Source: Ceratopteris richardii
Taxonomy: Eukaryota; Streptophyta; Polypodiopsida; Polypodiales; Pteridaceae
NCBI GenBank assembly: GCA_020310875.1
Contig: CM035422.1
Coordinates: 59,617,324-59,681,323, forward strand
DNA: 64,000 nt
Direction of reading: 5' to 3'
Each line of letters begins with the position of its first letter. Within the stretch, counting starts at the first letter, position 1. Positions 48,201-57,706 of the stretch are shown piece by piece. The notes under the pieces were generated by a model. It did not search any database and was not told the origin of the DNA. It was given only the letters and a program-made list of their open reading frames with translations. The translations under genes and the position numbers were made by a program.

Positions 48201-49305
48201 GGAAGGTAATACTTATCTTCCGATCACCTACCAAGGTTACACAACCAAAGCGATCATAGATTTGGGTGCTGGTGTTGCTATTGCGACCACTTCCCTGTGG
48301 AAGCAATGGGGTAAACCTGCATTAAGACCAACTAGAATGAAGCTTCAGATGGTTGACGTCCATGTTGAAAGACCTCTAGGATTGCTAGAAGGGATAACTC
48401 TAACCACGTGTGGTGTAGAGTTTGAGCACACCTTTGCTATATGTGACTTTGGTAAAACTACTACCTACGAAATGATCCTAGGAAGGCCCTTCTTACGACA
48501 ACTACAAGTTGTACAGGATTGGGGAACCAACTCCTTATACTTGCAACGCTTAGGGGTAACAACCAAGGTCAATTTGAAGGATTACACCTTCAGAGATGTA
48601 CCACCCCTACAGTGGAATTCTATCCACAAGGAGCAAGAAGATTCGATCTCTGTGCATTCTAAAAGTTCATCTGAGACATCCTGGATGCATGAAGATACTC
48701 ATTTGTGGATGTGCAAGGTCGCAAAGGAAGAGGAGAAACGCCTAAAAGCGAGAGAAAAAGGAACTTCTCAAGGAGATAGACCAGTTAAAGACCCAGCCTA
48801 TACACCAATGATATTTCCAGATGAGGAATTTGAGCCTCATGGCTGGGCAGAAATCTTGGCTACCATGGACATTGCAGTCAATGAAGAACAATGGACACCT
48901 CATTGTGATGAGGAGGGTTATGATATCTCAGTTTTCATGTGTCAGCCCTTGCTCGAAGAATGTGACCCTAGTGACTCCATAGAAGAAGAAGAGAACGGTG
49001 ACGATCTAGAGTCCCTTGTGATGGATAGTTGCTTTCTTTCAGAAGAGCACTATCTAGAAGACATAGGAGTATTTACCCAAAAGGAAGAAGAACCTCTCAC
49101 AAGCATTAAAACTGTCAATTCAAAGGATGGAAGTGAAGGAGGTCGAAAGAAAAAGAAAAGACAAGGAGTGAAACAAGAAGAGAAGGAATCATTGTTCGAA
49201 GTACCAGAGAATTTCAAGAAATATGAAGTGGAGGACCGAAAAATTTTGGTACGAATGCCTAAGAGAGAGGCCACCATAACAAAGAAAGGACCAAAAAAGT
49301 TGTAG
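45298..49305 (+). CDS. gag-pro: Ty3 gag-protease polyprotein (1,335 residues)
   Basis: An open frame without internal stops. The N-terminal domain is shared with the gag at 22703-25354. The capsid-like region follows (YDGTGEPYDHIAEF, LAWFQSLD, KRGIKHNSSSLLHSFKQ). Knuckles of the short form CX2CX3HX4C appear at about residue 410 (CTLCGGDHPSHVC) and about 540 (CLECGKEQLLRDC, with Gln for His). The protease lies near residue 985: AIIDLGAG in place of D-S/T-G, then EMILGRPFL. The Leu codon TTG is one C-to-T step from a Ser TCG, so the protease is probably dead. A Glu-rich and a Lys-rich tail follow. The frame ends at TAG 49303-49305, just after a slippery A AAA AAG. Confidence 0.88.
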   Translation: MSFNWERLLASEDMQSSVPRKYFMSIVEGEYRMSLQYVSTNLQGIPIYLDGLHRSVARMINTIESEIIPRPAVKYEDGVYMDKMGQIYVVTKNLDQINERGELARDHAATSQNPFETQQRTENVMLGQMSQGPRPDRPHEQFTMPRINSHSHTSQRMGNMNRPTFRTEPPQGVPIIMQSPEPDKRVRPIQLAKCMRNRYDGTGEPYDHIAEFKQVLRAEQVDDFFMQYESFGLTLMGIALAWFQSLDPNSFGNIEQFFQEFIWEFTKRGIKHNSSSLLHSFKQAPNETVKNAARRFNHVTRCPMTERPSQQKMISLFLEGLTNGTLRMLVYVKRLQTLSECLQECIDLEDNLAEDLKITQDLTKMEDTRSNGTSSSSYVEEVAALVAKKLGVQGQWDYQISSLRLPMIGSCTLCGGDHPSHVCIIEGLGLSQPYPYDRHPNQEPNMYSYSAQKYPNHNSEYYPVNRQPRLLAPPQCRPCGYPPREQDIEVPRYNPCPGPRGATRPYEHGGYGQPQPIPGQQPSHPPAPTQGQNVTIQVVCLECGKEQLLRDCPGHPSSAPKVTPVNVVGLVGDSSSSSDNVAPIHAITRAQALQKAKLVEQSEPSESGEPSKRKTRTWKDTREKANRKWTKKLSELEESLKDAKTKIEDIASQSSSHVKTPSTPPHSPPPTTVNRPPQAGSILADPILEHLDMMFKAYQARLQEGPTPANLDKSYPRADLEIERTKMCIKMVELAQAMFEANQSFNQTNAITSGLHFQGLLDRLEQLVYKPQVSLPPQAQPTIERESSSPQKVYVPDSIDEREPLSIQQHTQKFLREIQEEKWAKEKDVSPPILEIDDRHDQFPQDIPSIYGDQVEQQEEESSRFESNSLQELPQFTGPWESKSLQIRAPTILIKHEDSVVPRNTDVVKNTKVQCHLTVEELLKGKPELWNHVKDQVLELASNMPKADSNQKVPEIPLDKIGDMSEGEEGNTYLPITYQGYTTKAIIDLGAGVAIATTSLWKQWGKPALRPTRMKLQMVDVHVERPLGLLEGITLTTCGVEFEHTFAICDFGKTTTYEMILGRPFLRQLQVVQDWGTNSLYLQRLGVTTKVNLKDYTFRDVPPLQWNSIHKEQEDSISVHSKSSSETSWMHEDTHLWMCKVAKEEEKRLKAREKGTSQGDRPVKDPAYTPMIFPDEEFEPHGWAEILATMDIAVNEEQWTPHCDEEGYDISVFMCQPLLEECDPSDSIEEEENGDDLESLVMDSCFLSEEHYLEDIGVFTQKEEEPLTSIKTVNSKDGSEGGRKKKKRQGVKQEEKESLFEVPENFKKYEVEDRKILVRMPKREATITKKGPKKL
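49293..49299 (+). promoter_or_regulatory. candidate -1 ribosomal frameshift heptamer A AAA AAG
   Basis: In the gag frame the codons are CCA AAA AAG TTG TAG, so the heptamer A AAA AAG is correctly phased, with a stop one codon later. The -1 frame is open from 49263 and continues into RT, giving an overlap of about 40 bases. A downstream stem-loop is not obvious by eye. Confidence 0.55.
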
Positions 49306-49742
49306 TCACCATTGAAGAGAACAAAGAGAGATGTACATACATAGGAGATGACCTAAGTAAAGAAGAGGAAGCAGAGTTGGTAGCCTTGTTAAGGGAATAT
49401 AGGGACGTGTTTGCGTGGCACTATAGAGACTTGAAGGGAGTAGATCCGAAGGTTTGTTCTCATACGATCCCCATGATAGCAGATGCCAAGCCCACCAAAC
49501 AGAAGCCCTACACATATAATGACACCTATGCAGCCAAAATAAAAGAAGAAATCGACAGATTGATTGAAGTCGGATTCATCTATGAAATTGAGCATACTGA
49601 ATGGGTTTCCCCCATTGTAGTGGTGCCCAAGAAGAATGGAAAGTTACGTGTGTATTAACCTTAAAAAAGTTAATGCCGCTACGATTAGAGATAGCTATCC
49701 ACTTCCAATTACTGATCATTTATTGGAGCGGGTTGCGGGCAA
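49299..49742 (+). pseudogene. pol: Ty3 reverse transcriptase N-terminus, truncated
   Basis: In the -1 frame relative to gag: FAWHYRDLKGVDP, YAAKIKEEIDRLIEVGFIYEI and WVSPIVVVPKKNGKLRV, the standard start of Ty3 RT. After a small shift at about 49658 it continues with RDSYPLPITDHLLERVAG until 49742. The catalytic part is lost where copia sequence begins. Confidence 0.85.
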
Positions 49743-50411
49743 GCAAGCCCATAATGGGTAATTGGTATCATCCAACTTATCCTCAATGGCCAACATACCA
49801 AATACATCACTACTTCAGCCATGGCCACTGATCAAAATACCATGATGTAGAAAAATGATTGTATCTCAAAAAGTTGAACAAAACTACCCTATGGAGTTTT
49901 GCTAAACTTGTAGCAAACTTTGAGATGCTTATATTCGCGAAGCAAAACCGGTATATATATCTTTGGCACAAAAAGACAAAATGCCCTACACAGGCATTGT
50001 GATAGTGCATTCAGAGGCCGAAACGAGCTGAGATCATGATTTTGCCACCACAAAGCAAAGCGCTTTTGAACTCCTAATTGCCCTGAGTATGCTCACCAAA
50101 TTTCACCATGCAATTCTAAGACTGTGACCGGAGGGGTTTCAACGATGCCCTAGATGAAACGGTGACCTACTCTGATACCAATTGTTGGAGTTTGAGGTCT
50201 GTGGAAGCATGCGAATAGCACAAGGAAGAAGAAGAAGTTTGGAGTGCAACACACAATATTGAATGTATTACTAAGAGAATGTATAAAGATAATTAGCCCA
50301 TTAGGGTAATAAGTGTATATAAAGCCATGGGAAAAAAACCTCTAAAGAGGGAAAAAAGTCCCCCGGTGGTCCTAGAGTTTTCATATACGTCACTACCTAA
50401 ATAGATCAACA
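49743..50411 (-). mobile_element. copia 5' fragment (gag start, leader, 5' LTR)
   Basis: A 5' terminal piece of the same copia family as 3684-9175. It contains the beginning of gag (to 49743), the leader, an initiator tRNA-Met primer site reading TGGTATCAGA at about 50171-50180, and an LTR at 50183-50411 (TGTTGGAG ... ATCAACA). The rest of the element is missing. The junction with Ty3 RT at 49742 is a deletion or abortive insertion. Confidence 0.85.
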
Positions 50412-51040
50412 TCTTAAATGTTACCCATCATGCCTTGTAAATTAGTAAAGTAGCCCATAGGGAGAGGAATGATGCCGCTATGTCTGTCCAAAATTTGAAA
50501 GGAAACACTTATGGGGCTCATGTATATAAGTAAATCCTAACTCTTTTGTAAAAGACTTTTTCGATTTGTAATAGAAGAACTAACCTAAAGAAAATAATCT
50601 TGTAACTCCTACTTATCCAATTTTTCTCTTTCTTTATGTATTTTGTGTGCATGGCTTTGGCATGGAATGTGTGCTAGATAGTGTTGTCTACCCCTTCCCT
50701 ACCTTTTTTCACTATTTTATTGCTTAAGGAAGGTGTAGGGAGTCATGAGGTGTAGGTATGTGGTTCCCTATACCAAGTTTTAATCCATAACTTTGTGCAA
50801 AAATATTTGAATGCTTCTAGATCACAATAGATCCATCATGAAAAAATATTCTAAAGGAACCAACCATTGACCATGTTTGGATCTTGGAGCTAAGAGAAAA
50901 CACCATTTTTATGTTTATTGCTATAATAGGTATGGTGGAGCAAATTCCATGTAAGATGTGATTATGGTAGTAAATTCACTTGTAGCAGATGTTCACTTGT
51001 CCATGGAATGTTTGAGATAACAATGATTCATGATGGAGAG
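50412..51040. other. no confident feature
   Basis: AT-rich, non-coding. A TATATAAG-like motif near 50522 followed by TAATAGAAGAACTAACC gives it an LTR-like look, but there is no partner in the window. Confidence 0.3.
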
Positions 51041-51651
51041 TGTTAATCTCCAAAATAACAAGCTATCCTTGATGTTATAACACTTCTGTATCAAGAATAA
51101 CTCAAAACCTTGATCAATTTTGGAAGATCAATGCCAAACTATCAAAATTTACACTAACTGTGAAGAGAGTCACTACTCAGAAAAGTCTGTTGCACTTAAC
51201 TCACTCATTGACTAACCAAATGTGTAAAGCTTTCAATGAAACTTTGTACAGTGTTGTCTAAAGATTGCACACCTTCTCCAAGCTAAGTCATCTCAAAAGA
51301 TTCAATAGATCTTGAGAAATGATTCAAACAATCCACCTATGTCTAAAACTGCACTTCTCTACAGTCGACTTTGACACTTGTAACTTTTAATGCATAGTTC
51401 TCTCAAACTACAACCCGTTTATTTAAATGCTTTTAGCCATACTTAAAGAATGAGTGCTTGCTTCCTCAAAACTTTACACTATGGAAGAAGAACTGACCAA
51501 AACATTAGCATCAAATTTGCACCTGTTGCAAACTTCACTTCTTCACATTTACACATGTAAATGTTCCTATTCTCAATTCTCTCAGCCTGATCACAATTAG
51601 GATCTGAAAACTTGTACAGAGGTCAATCAACTATAGACATAGACTTGTACA
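51041..51651 (-). repeat. probable outer part of a copia 3' LTR (split)
   Basis: If the copia element at 51652-57267 is removed, this stretch joins 57273-57706, which ends in CCAACA next to a polypurine tract of the copia at 57707-60154. TGTTAATCTCC at 51041 is a plausible LTR terminus, giving an LTR of about 1,045 bp. Only the inner end is well supported. Confidence 0.4.
51647..51651. repeat. 5 bp target-site duplication GTACA (left)
   Basis: GTACA precedes the LTR terminus TGTAAG and recurs at 57268-57272 after the other LTR. Confidence 0.9.
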
Positions 51652-52301
51652 TGTAAGAAAAAAATAACAGCACAGCAGAATAGACATGTAGACAGAGTTG
51701 AGAGAAAAACGCAGACAAAGATAGACGGAGACTGAGAGATAGAGAACTCAAATTCTCAGATTGCCAAGCGTAATGCAGTTACAATGATGGTGTTGTCCAC
51801 CCGTGCGCTCCCACTATGGAGCTTAGATGGCGATCTAGACAGACTCTAGATGAAGGGCTTACTAGTGCGCAATGCTATGAAAAGCTCAACCTGGGCCATG
51901 CTTATATAGCTTTTACAAGGCGGTTCGGTATAGATAAACGGTCGGGAGATACAAAATCATCGGTAAAATATATGATCCGACATTATCTCCACGACCAGAA
52001 GTCCTACCATCTCGGCCCTACGGGCCGGGGGGATAGGCCCCCCGGACCCCACAGAAGGGGGCAAGACCCCCTCTGCACTCCCCCCATTAAGGTTCTGTGG
52101 GGAAACCGCGCGATGCCACACGGCCTTTATTTTCACCTTAAATGGTAACCCAATGGCCTGGAAGTTTATGCCCTACCTAACCTAACGGCTAGGCTCACAA
52201 AGATCATCTATAAGCATCAACGGTCACACATAGACCTCATCTAACTTGGAAGTTAGGGTTCCACAAATGTCATGAGGGTGGAGTATTGAGCATATCTAAC
52301 A
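51652..52301 (-). repeat. copia 3' LTR
   Basis: 650 bp, TGTAAGAAAA to CTAACA in plus reading. Minus-strand TATA (TATATAAG) at 51901-51908. It contains a GC-rich stretch of inverted motifs (52015-52080). It lacks about 72 bp present in the 5' LTR at 57165-57236. Confidence 0.92.
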
Positions 52302-52339
52302 CCTCCCCTCAATGTCCACCCGATGGTGAACTACCTCCA

Positions 52340-55300
52340 CTACCTCCTTGGTCCAATCCCAAGCTTTGGAAAGTGTCGAAGAAGTTGCTCTCTCCCAAGA
52401 GCCTTGGTGAAGATGTTTGCTCCATTTTCTTCAGTAGGGCAATAGGTTATCTCCATGACCCCGTCCTCAATCAACTCACACACATAGTGATACTGGATTT
52501 CTATGTGCTTGGTACGTGCATGGAAAACAGGATTTTTGGCGATGGCCATGCAACTTTGGTTGTCACACTTCAACTCTGTAGCCTCCTGTCCTTGTATTCC
52601 TATGTGCCATAGGATCCTCCTCAACCATACTGCTTCACATGCTGTAATGCATGTAGCTTTGTATTCAGCTTCAGTAGAAGATAATGCTACAGTTGGTTGC
52701 TTCTTATTGATCCAAGAGAAAATCCCTTATCCTAAAGAAAAGCAATATCCAGAAACTGATTTTCTGGTATCAATATCTCTTGCCCAATCTGAGTCACAGT
52801 ATCCAACTAGAGATGATCCTTCTTCATAAAGAATACCATAATCAGTGGTTCCTTTCACATACCTGAGTATCCGCGTGCTTGCCTTCCAATGATTTTGGCA
52901 AGGCTTATTAGAGAACCTGCTTACTACTCCGACAACATAAGAGATGTCTGGTCTGCTATTGCACAAGTAGATGAGACTTCCAACTAATTTCCTGTATCTT
53001 CCAATATCCACTAGAGGTGAAGTAATTTTGTGTTGACCTCCATAGGTATAGAAATTTCCTTGCAATCCTCCATGTCGAATGCCTTCAATATCTGCCTTGC
53101 ATACTTTTGTTGAGAGATGAAAATCTTCCCTAGTTCCTGCCAAACTACAAGACCTAAGCAATAATGCATTAAGCCCAAGTCTGTCATTTCAAATTCTGAA
53201 CTCAGGGCATCTTTTGTTTGTTGAAGAAGAGCATCATCATTTCCGTAATCACAAGGTCATCTACATACAGCACAAGCACAATTGTCTTCCCTCCTTTCTT
53301 TAGAACATACAAGTTAGCATCAGAAGCACATCTTTTGAACCCTAGATCCAAGAGATACTTATATATCCGTTGGTACCATGCTCTAGGGGCTTGTTTTAGC
53401 CCATATAATGCCTTCTTCAGCTTACATACCTTGTTCTGTGAATGGGGAGCCTCAAACCCTGGTGGCTGAGACACATATACCTCCTCCTTGAGGTCTCCAT
53501 TCAGGAACGCTGATTTAACATCCATGTGATAGACAGGCCAACGCTTATGTGCAGCCACAGCTAGTACTACTTGGATAGTAGTCATTCTTGCAGTCGGGGC
53601 AAATGACTCACAAAAGTCAATGCCCTCAACTTGTGAGTAGCCCTGTGCAACAAGTCTTGCTTTATATTTTTCTAGAGTACCATCAGCCTTGTACTTTAGC
53701 TTCCAAACCCACTTGGTGCCAATGACTTTACGCTTAGGGGGTCGATCCACTAGCTCCCAAGTTCCATTCTTCATGATATTGTTGTATTCTGTTTGCATGG
53801 CAGCCCTCCAATTCGGATCATGGAGTGCCTCTTCCACATTGCTTGGTTCCTTCGCTTCTTCTTGAATGAGATCAGCCATCAAGGCTGTGTTTACAATATG
53901 GGCGCTTGCCCGTCTCTGTTCCTCTATTCTCTGTGATCGCCTCGGTCCATCTACAACTTGTTCTAGTGACTGTGGGATGGGGTTTGCAGAATCATAGAGC
54001 TGCCTCACCCAATGTGGCAATGGCTTTTCCACTTGGGTGTCGGAAGGTTGGTGACTTTCAGACTCATCATCTGAAGATGATGCTTCCTTCTCTTGTGTAG
54101 AAGGGATAGATCTTGGGCCAGGTTCATAGTGGATTGCCTCTTCACCTGATGATAAAGTGGAAGCTCTCTTTTCCTCCTCCACTGCATGTGGCTGCTCCTC
54201 CTTGAACACCACATCACGACTCGCCATGATCTTCTTAGCCTCAGGGTCATAAAGCTTATAAGCCTTCTTATCTTCGCTATACCCCAGGAAGATACATTTG
54301 ATGCTTTTTGGTTGAAGCTTATTTCTCTCCCTATCTGGAACATGTACGTAACATTCACTTCCAAATACCTTGAAATGGGAAACAGAAGGCTTTTTACCAG
54401 TGTAGGCTTCTTGTGGAGTCTTTCCATCATGTGCCTTGGTGTAGCTTCGATTCAAGATGTAGACAACAGTGTTGACAGCCTCTACCCAAAATTGATTAGG
54501 CAAACCCTTTCCTTTCAACATGCACCTTGCCATCTCCATGATGGTTCGATTCCGGCGTTCTGCAACACCATTCTGTTGAGGACTATGTGCCACTGTGAGT
54601 TGATGCTTGATTCCCTTACTCTTGCAGAAATCTTCAAACTCTATTGATGTGAACTCACCACCACCATCTGTCCTGAATTTCTTCATCTTCTTCCCTGTTT
54701 CAGTTTCAACAAGCTGAAGCCATTCTTTAAACTTACCAAAAACTTGAGCCTTATCGCGAAGGAAGTACACCCACATCTTCCTGCTATAGTCGTCGACAAG
54801 TAACATGAAGTAGAAAGATCCGCCCAAGGCCTGTGTAGGCATTTTTCCGCACAAGTCAGCATGCACCAACTCTAGAGGATAGCTTGCCATGTTCTTGCTT
54901 TCTTGTGGAAATGCCTTCCTCTGTTGCTTGCCCATCATGCAAGCTTCACATGGTTCCTTCATTTCTGCAATCGATGGTAGGTGTGCAACCATACCTCTGC
55001 GATGCATCTCCTTCAGTACAGGGTATCCAATATGGCCGAATCTCTCATGCCATAGCTTACTTGTGCCCACGTTTGTAGTGGTTGTAAGAGCACACAACTC
55101 ATACAGGTTGTTCCTCCTTATGCCAGTCCCAACAATGTTGTTGTTACCGTCCATAATCTTAGCTCCTGTCTTACTGAAAGATACTTGATGACCTTGATCA
55201 GTTATAGAAGCTACTGAAAGTAGATTTCATTTTATTTGTGGAACATACAACACATTTGAAAGCTTTCTGATATCGCCATTAGAGTTAATGAAAAAAACCG

Positions 55301-56462
55301 TACCTTCGCCCTCTGCAGGACATCTTGCATTGTTTCCTACCTTTACTGTGATGGGTTCCTTTAGAGGCTGTAAGGAACTATAAAGGTCTTTTCTACTCAT
55401 CATGTGACGAGATGCACCACTGTCCAACACCCATGAGTCATCTGTTCTTGAATCTTCAGCCGAGGAGCACACCTCCTCTATCGTAACAAATAACTCAAGC
55501 TCTGTTTCTGCTGTGTTGGCAGACTCCTTGCCCTTGCCACCTTTTGAAGAGCCACTCTTCTCTTCTGCCTTCTTGATGCGACAGTCTTGGATTCTGTGTC
55601 CCTTCTTCTTGCAGTGGAAACACTCTCCCTTGAACTTCTTTTTGTCGTTCTTTTTTTTGTCTCCATCTTTTGAAGAGTCTGTTTTGCCTCCTTTGGCATT
55701 TGCTGTGAATGCAGCATCTCCTTTGCTACCACCACTCCTTGCCTTGAGCCACAGCTCCTCCTCCATGAGTAAGGCACTGAATTCTTCAAAAGTTAGTGGT
55801 TGAGGTCTCATTTGAGTGTTAAGAGCAGTTACCAGACCATCAAACTTAGGTGGACAGATTCGAAGACAACGTCGAGCTAACTCCTCACTTGACTTTTGAA
55901 CACCTGCTCCCGCCATTTGATCTCGTAGATTCTTTATGCGAGTGATAAACACCTCGGCAGTCTGCCCATCAGCAAACCGTTCTGCTACAAGCTGATTCTC
56001 CAAGTTCTGAATCCGTGTATGATTACGAGTTTCATATTGATTTCTCAATATGTTCCATGCTTCACATGCCTTCGTAGTATGCTGAATGAGAGTCAGAACA
56101 CTATCAGAAGTACTTGTAACAAGAGCACAGAGTGCATCTGCATTTCTACAATTCCAAGCACGTAGAAGATCAGCATCAGGAGGAATCATTCGACCAGGAT
56201 TATTTGGATCAGGTCTTTCTTGGGGCTCATGATCAGTCCCAAGAACAGTCTCCAAAAGCTCATATGAATCAAGAATAGAAGTGATTTTGAACTTCCATAG
56301 GGTGTAATTCGTACCATCAAGTTTACCTTCTGTGAAGGTTGGTGGCCGTATCCGCAACATTGGGATGACCGACATCATTGCTGCTCCTGCTTGTGCGCCA
56401 CCTACTCCTGTTGATGAACCACCTTGGCCCCCAGTCGTAGATGATGATGCACCGCTTGACAT
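52340..56462 (-). pseudogene. gag-pol: copia gag-pol polyprotein with a few lesions
   Basis: Likely start is the ATG at 56462 (MSSGASSS); the frame is open up to 56516. Gag: KLDGTNYTLWKF, then a knuckle CFHCKKKGHRIQDC. Protease: WVLDSGASRH. A TGA at 55227-55229 interrupts before the integrase, which has an HHCC finger (HERFGHIGY ... CEACMMG) and the D, D, E residues ([24 protein letters not shown]). RT has [16 protein letters not shown] and YVDD. A one-base deletion near 53249 breaks the frame after LVIT; a second shift lies near 53130. RNase H continues to 52340 with DSDWA, a stop near 52733 and HARTKHIEIQYHY. Only a handful of changes separate it from an open polyprotein. Confidence 0.9.
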
Positions 56463-56528
56463 CTCTCTTTTGTTGTTCAGACCTCTGCAACCTCTACGGT
56501 TCTGCTTCTGCACCACTCAGAGCCTCCT

Positions 56529-56542
56529 GAGCTCTGATACCA
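56529..56542 (-). promoter_or_regulatory. primer-binding site, initiator tRNA-Met
   Basis: The minus strand reads TGGTATCAGAGCTC directly after the 5' LTR end TTCTTACA. Confidence 0.92.
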
Positions 56543-57267
56543 TGTAAGAAAAAAATAACAGCACAACGGAATAGACCTTTAGATAGCGTTGAGAGAAAAA
56601 CGCAAACAAAGATAGACGGAGACTGAGAGATAGAGAACTCAAATTCTCAGATTGCCAAGCGTAATGCAGTTACAATGATGGTGCTGTCCACCCGTGCGCT
56701 CCCACTGTGGAGCTTAGATGGCGATCTAGACAGACTCTAGATGAAGGGCTTACTAGTGCGCAATGCTATGAAAAGCTCAACCTGGGCCATGCTTATATAG
56801 CTTTTACAAGGCGGTTCGGTATAGATAAACGTAGTCGGGAGATACAAAATCATCGGTAAAATATATGATCAGACAATATCTCCACGACCAAAAGTCCTAC
56901 CGTCTCGGCCCTACGGGCCCGGGGGATAGGCCCCCCGGACCCCGTAGAAGGGGGCAAGCCCCCCTCTTCACTCCCCCCATTAAGGTTCTATGGGGAAACT
57001 GCGCGATGCCACAGGGCCTTTATTTTCACCTTAAATGGTAACCCAATGGCCTAGAAGTTTATGCCCTACCTAACCTAACGGCTAGGCTCACAAAGATCAT
57101 CTATAACCATCAAGGGTCACACATAGACCTCATCTAACTTGGAAGTTAGGGTTCCACAAATGTCCAGGCTCTCATAATGGCTTCTCCTCATAATGGGGGC
57201 CTTACAACTTAGAGCATCATGGATCATTTGTGGTCACATGAGGGTGGAGTATTGAGCATATCTAAGA
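56543..57267 (-). repeat. copia 5' LTR
   Basis: 725 bp partner of 51652-52301 with the same termini (last base changed: CTAAGA). TATA at 56792-56799 (minus). It includes a block 57165-57236 absent from the 3' LTR. Confidence 0.92.
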
Positions 57268-57272
57268 GTACA
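57268..57272. repeat. 5 bp target-site duplication GTACA (right)
   Basis: Matches 51647-51651. Confidence 0.9.
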
Positions 57273-57706
57273 AAAACATTTCACAAAAGATTAAACATAG
57301 AAGGAGTACTCAGCAAAAGATCGGATCCAATTTTTCTTCTTCTCTGAAAAATTTTTACATGTGAGTGATGAGAGAAATCTTCCTCATTTCTAAAGTGTCT
57401 AATGACTAGAGAGATTTTCCTCATTTGTAAAGTGTCAAATGACTCTTACCACTTCTAATTCTTCTCATATCATGCTCTCTCATACTTGCCCCGACTTTCT
57501 ACTTGTATATAAAGGCATATATGTACAAGCTCATGACCATAACAAAAGGTATATGTGAGCTAACTACAAGTTTAATGTACATGTGTATACAAGTCTTCAT
57601 TTCCTGAATATGCACTATCTTCAAACTTCATTTGTTGATCTTTTGTTCATCTTTTGACTTCAATTCTTTACCTATAACATCAATTGATGGTTGTCATGCA
57701 CCAACA
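57273..57706 (-). repeat. inner part of a copia 3' LTR (split by the younger copia)
   Basis: It ends in plus reading with CATGCACCAACA, that is TGTTGGTGCATG on the minus strand, and is followed by a purine tract (minus GAGAGGGAGC, 57707-57716). This marks the 3' LTR start of the element whose pol lies to the right. The other part lies left of 51652. Confidence 0.65.

Larger units (their letters stand above)
43133..49742 (+). mobile_element. Ty3/gypsy element, tRNA-Asp primed, 3' truncated
   Basis: The order is 5' LTR 43133-43750, primer site 43758-43775, leader with repeat array, gag-protease 45298-49305, and the start of pol in the -1 frame to 49742. There the sequence switches to an inverted copia fragment. 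LTR, leader flanks and gag are homologous to the minus-strand Ty3 at 14050-27758. RT beyond its first motifs, RNase H, integrase and 3' LTR are missing. The left flank is GCATG. Confidence 0.9.
51652..57267 (-). mobile_element. Ty1/copia element, full-length, fairly young
   Basis: LTRs 51652-52301 and 56543-57267, polypurine tract adjacent to the left LTR (minus strand GAGGGGAGG), primer site TGGTATCAGAGCTC (minus, 56529-56542) and duplication GTACA at both ends. The LTRs differ at only a few percent of positions in their first 300 bases apart from a 70-odd bp block missing from the left one. The polyprotein has two or three in-frame stops and about two frameshifts. Confidence 0.93.
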
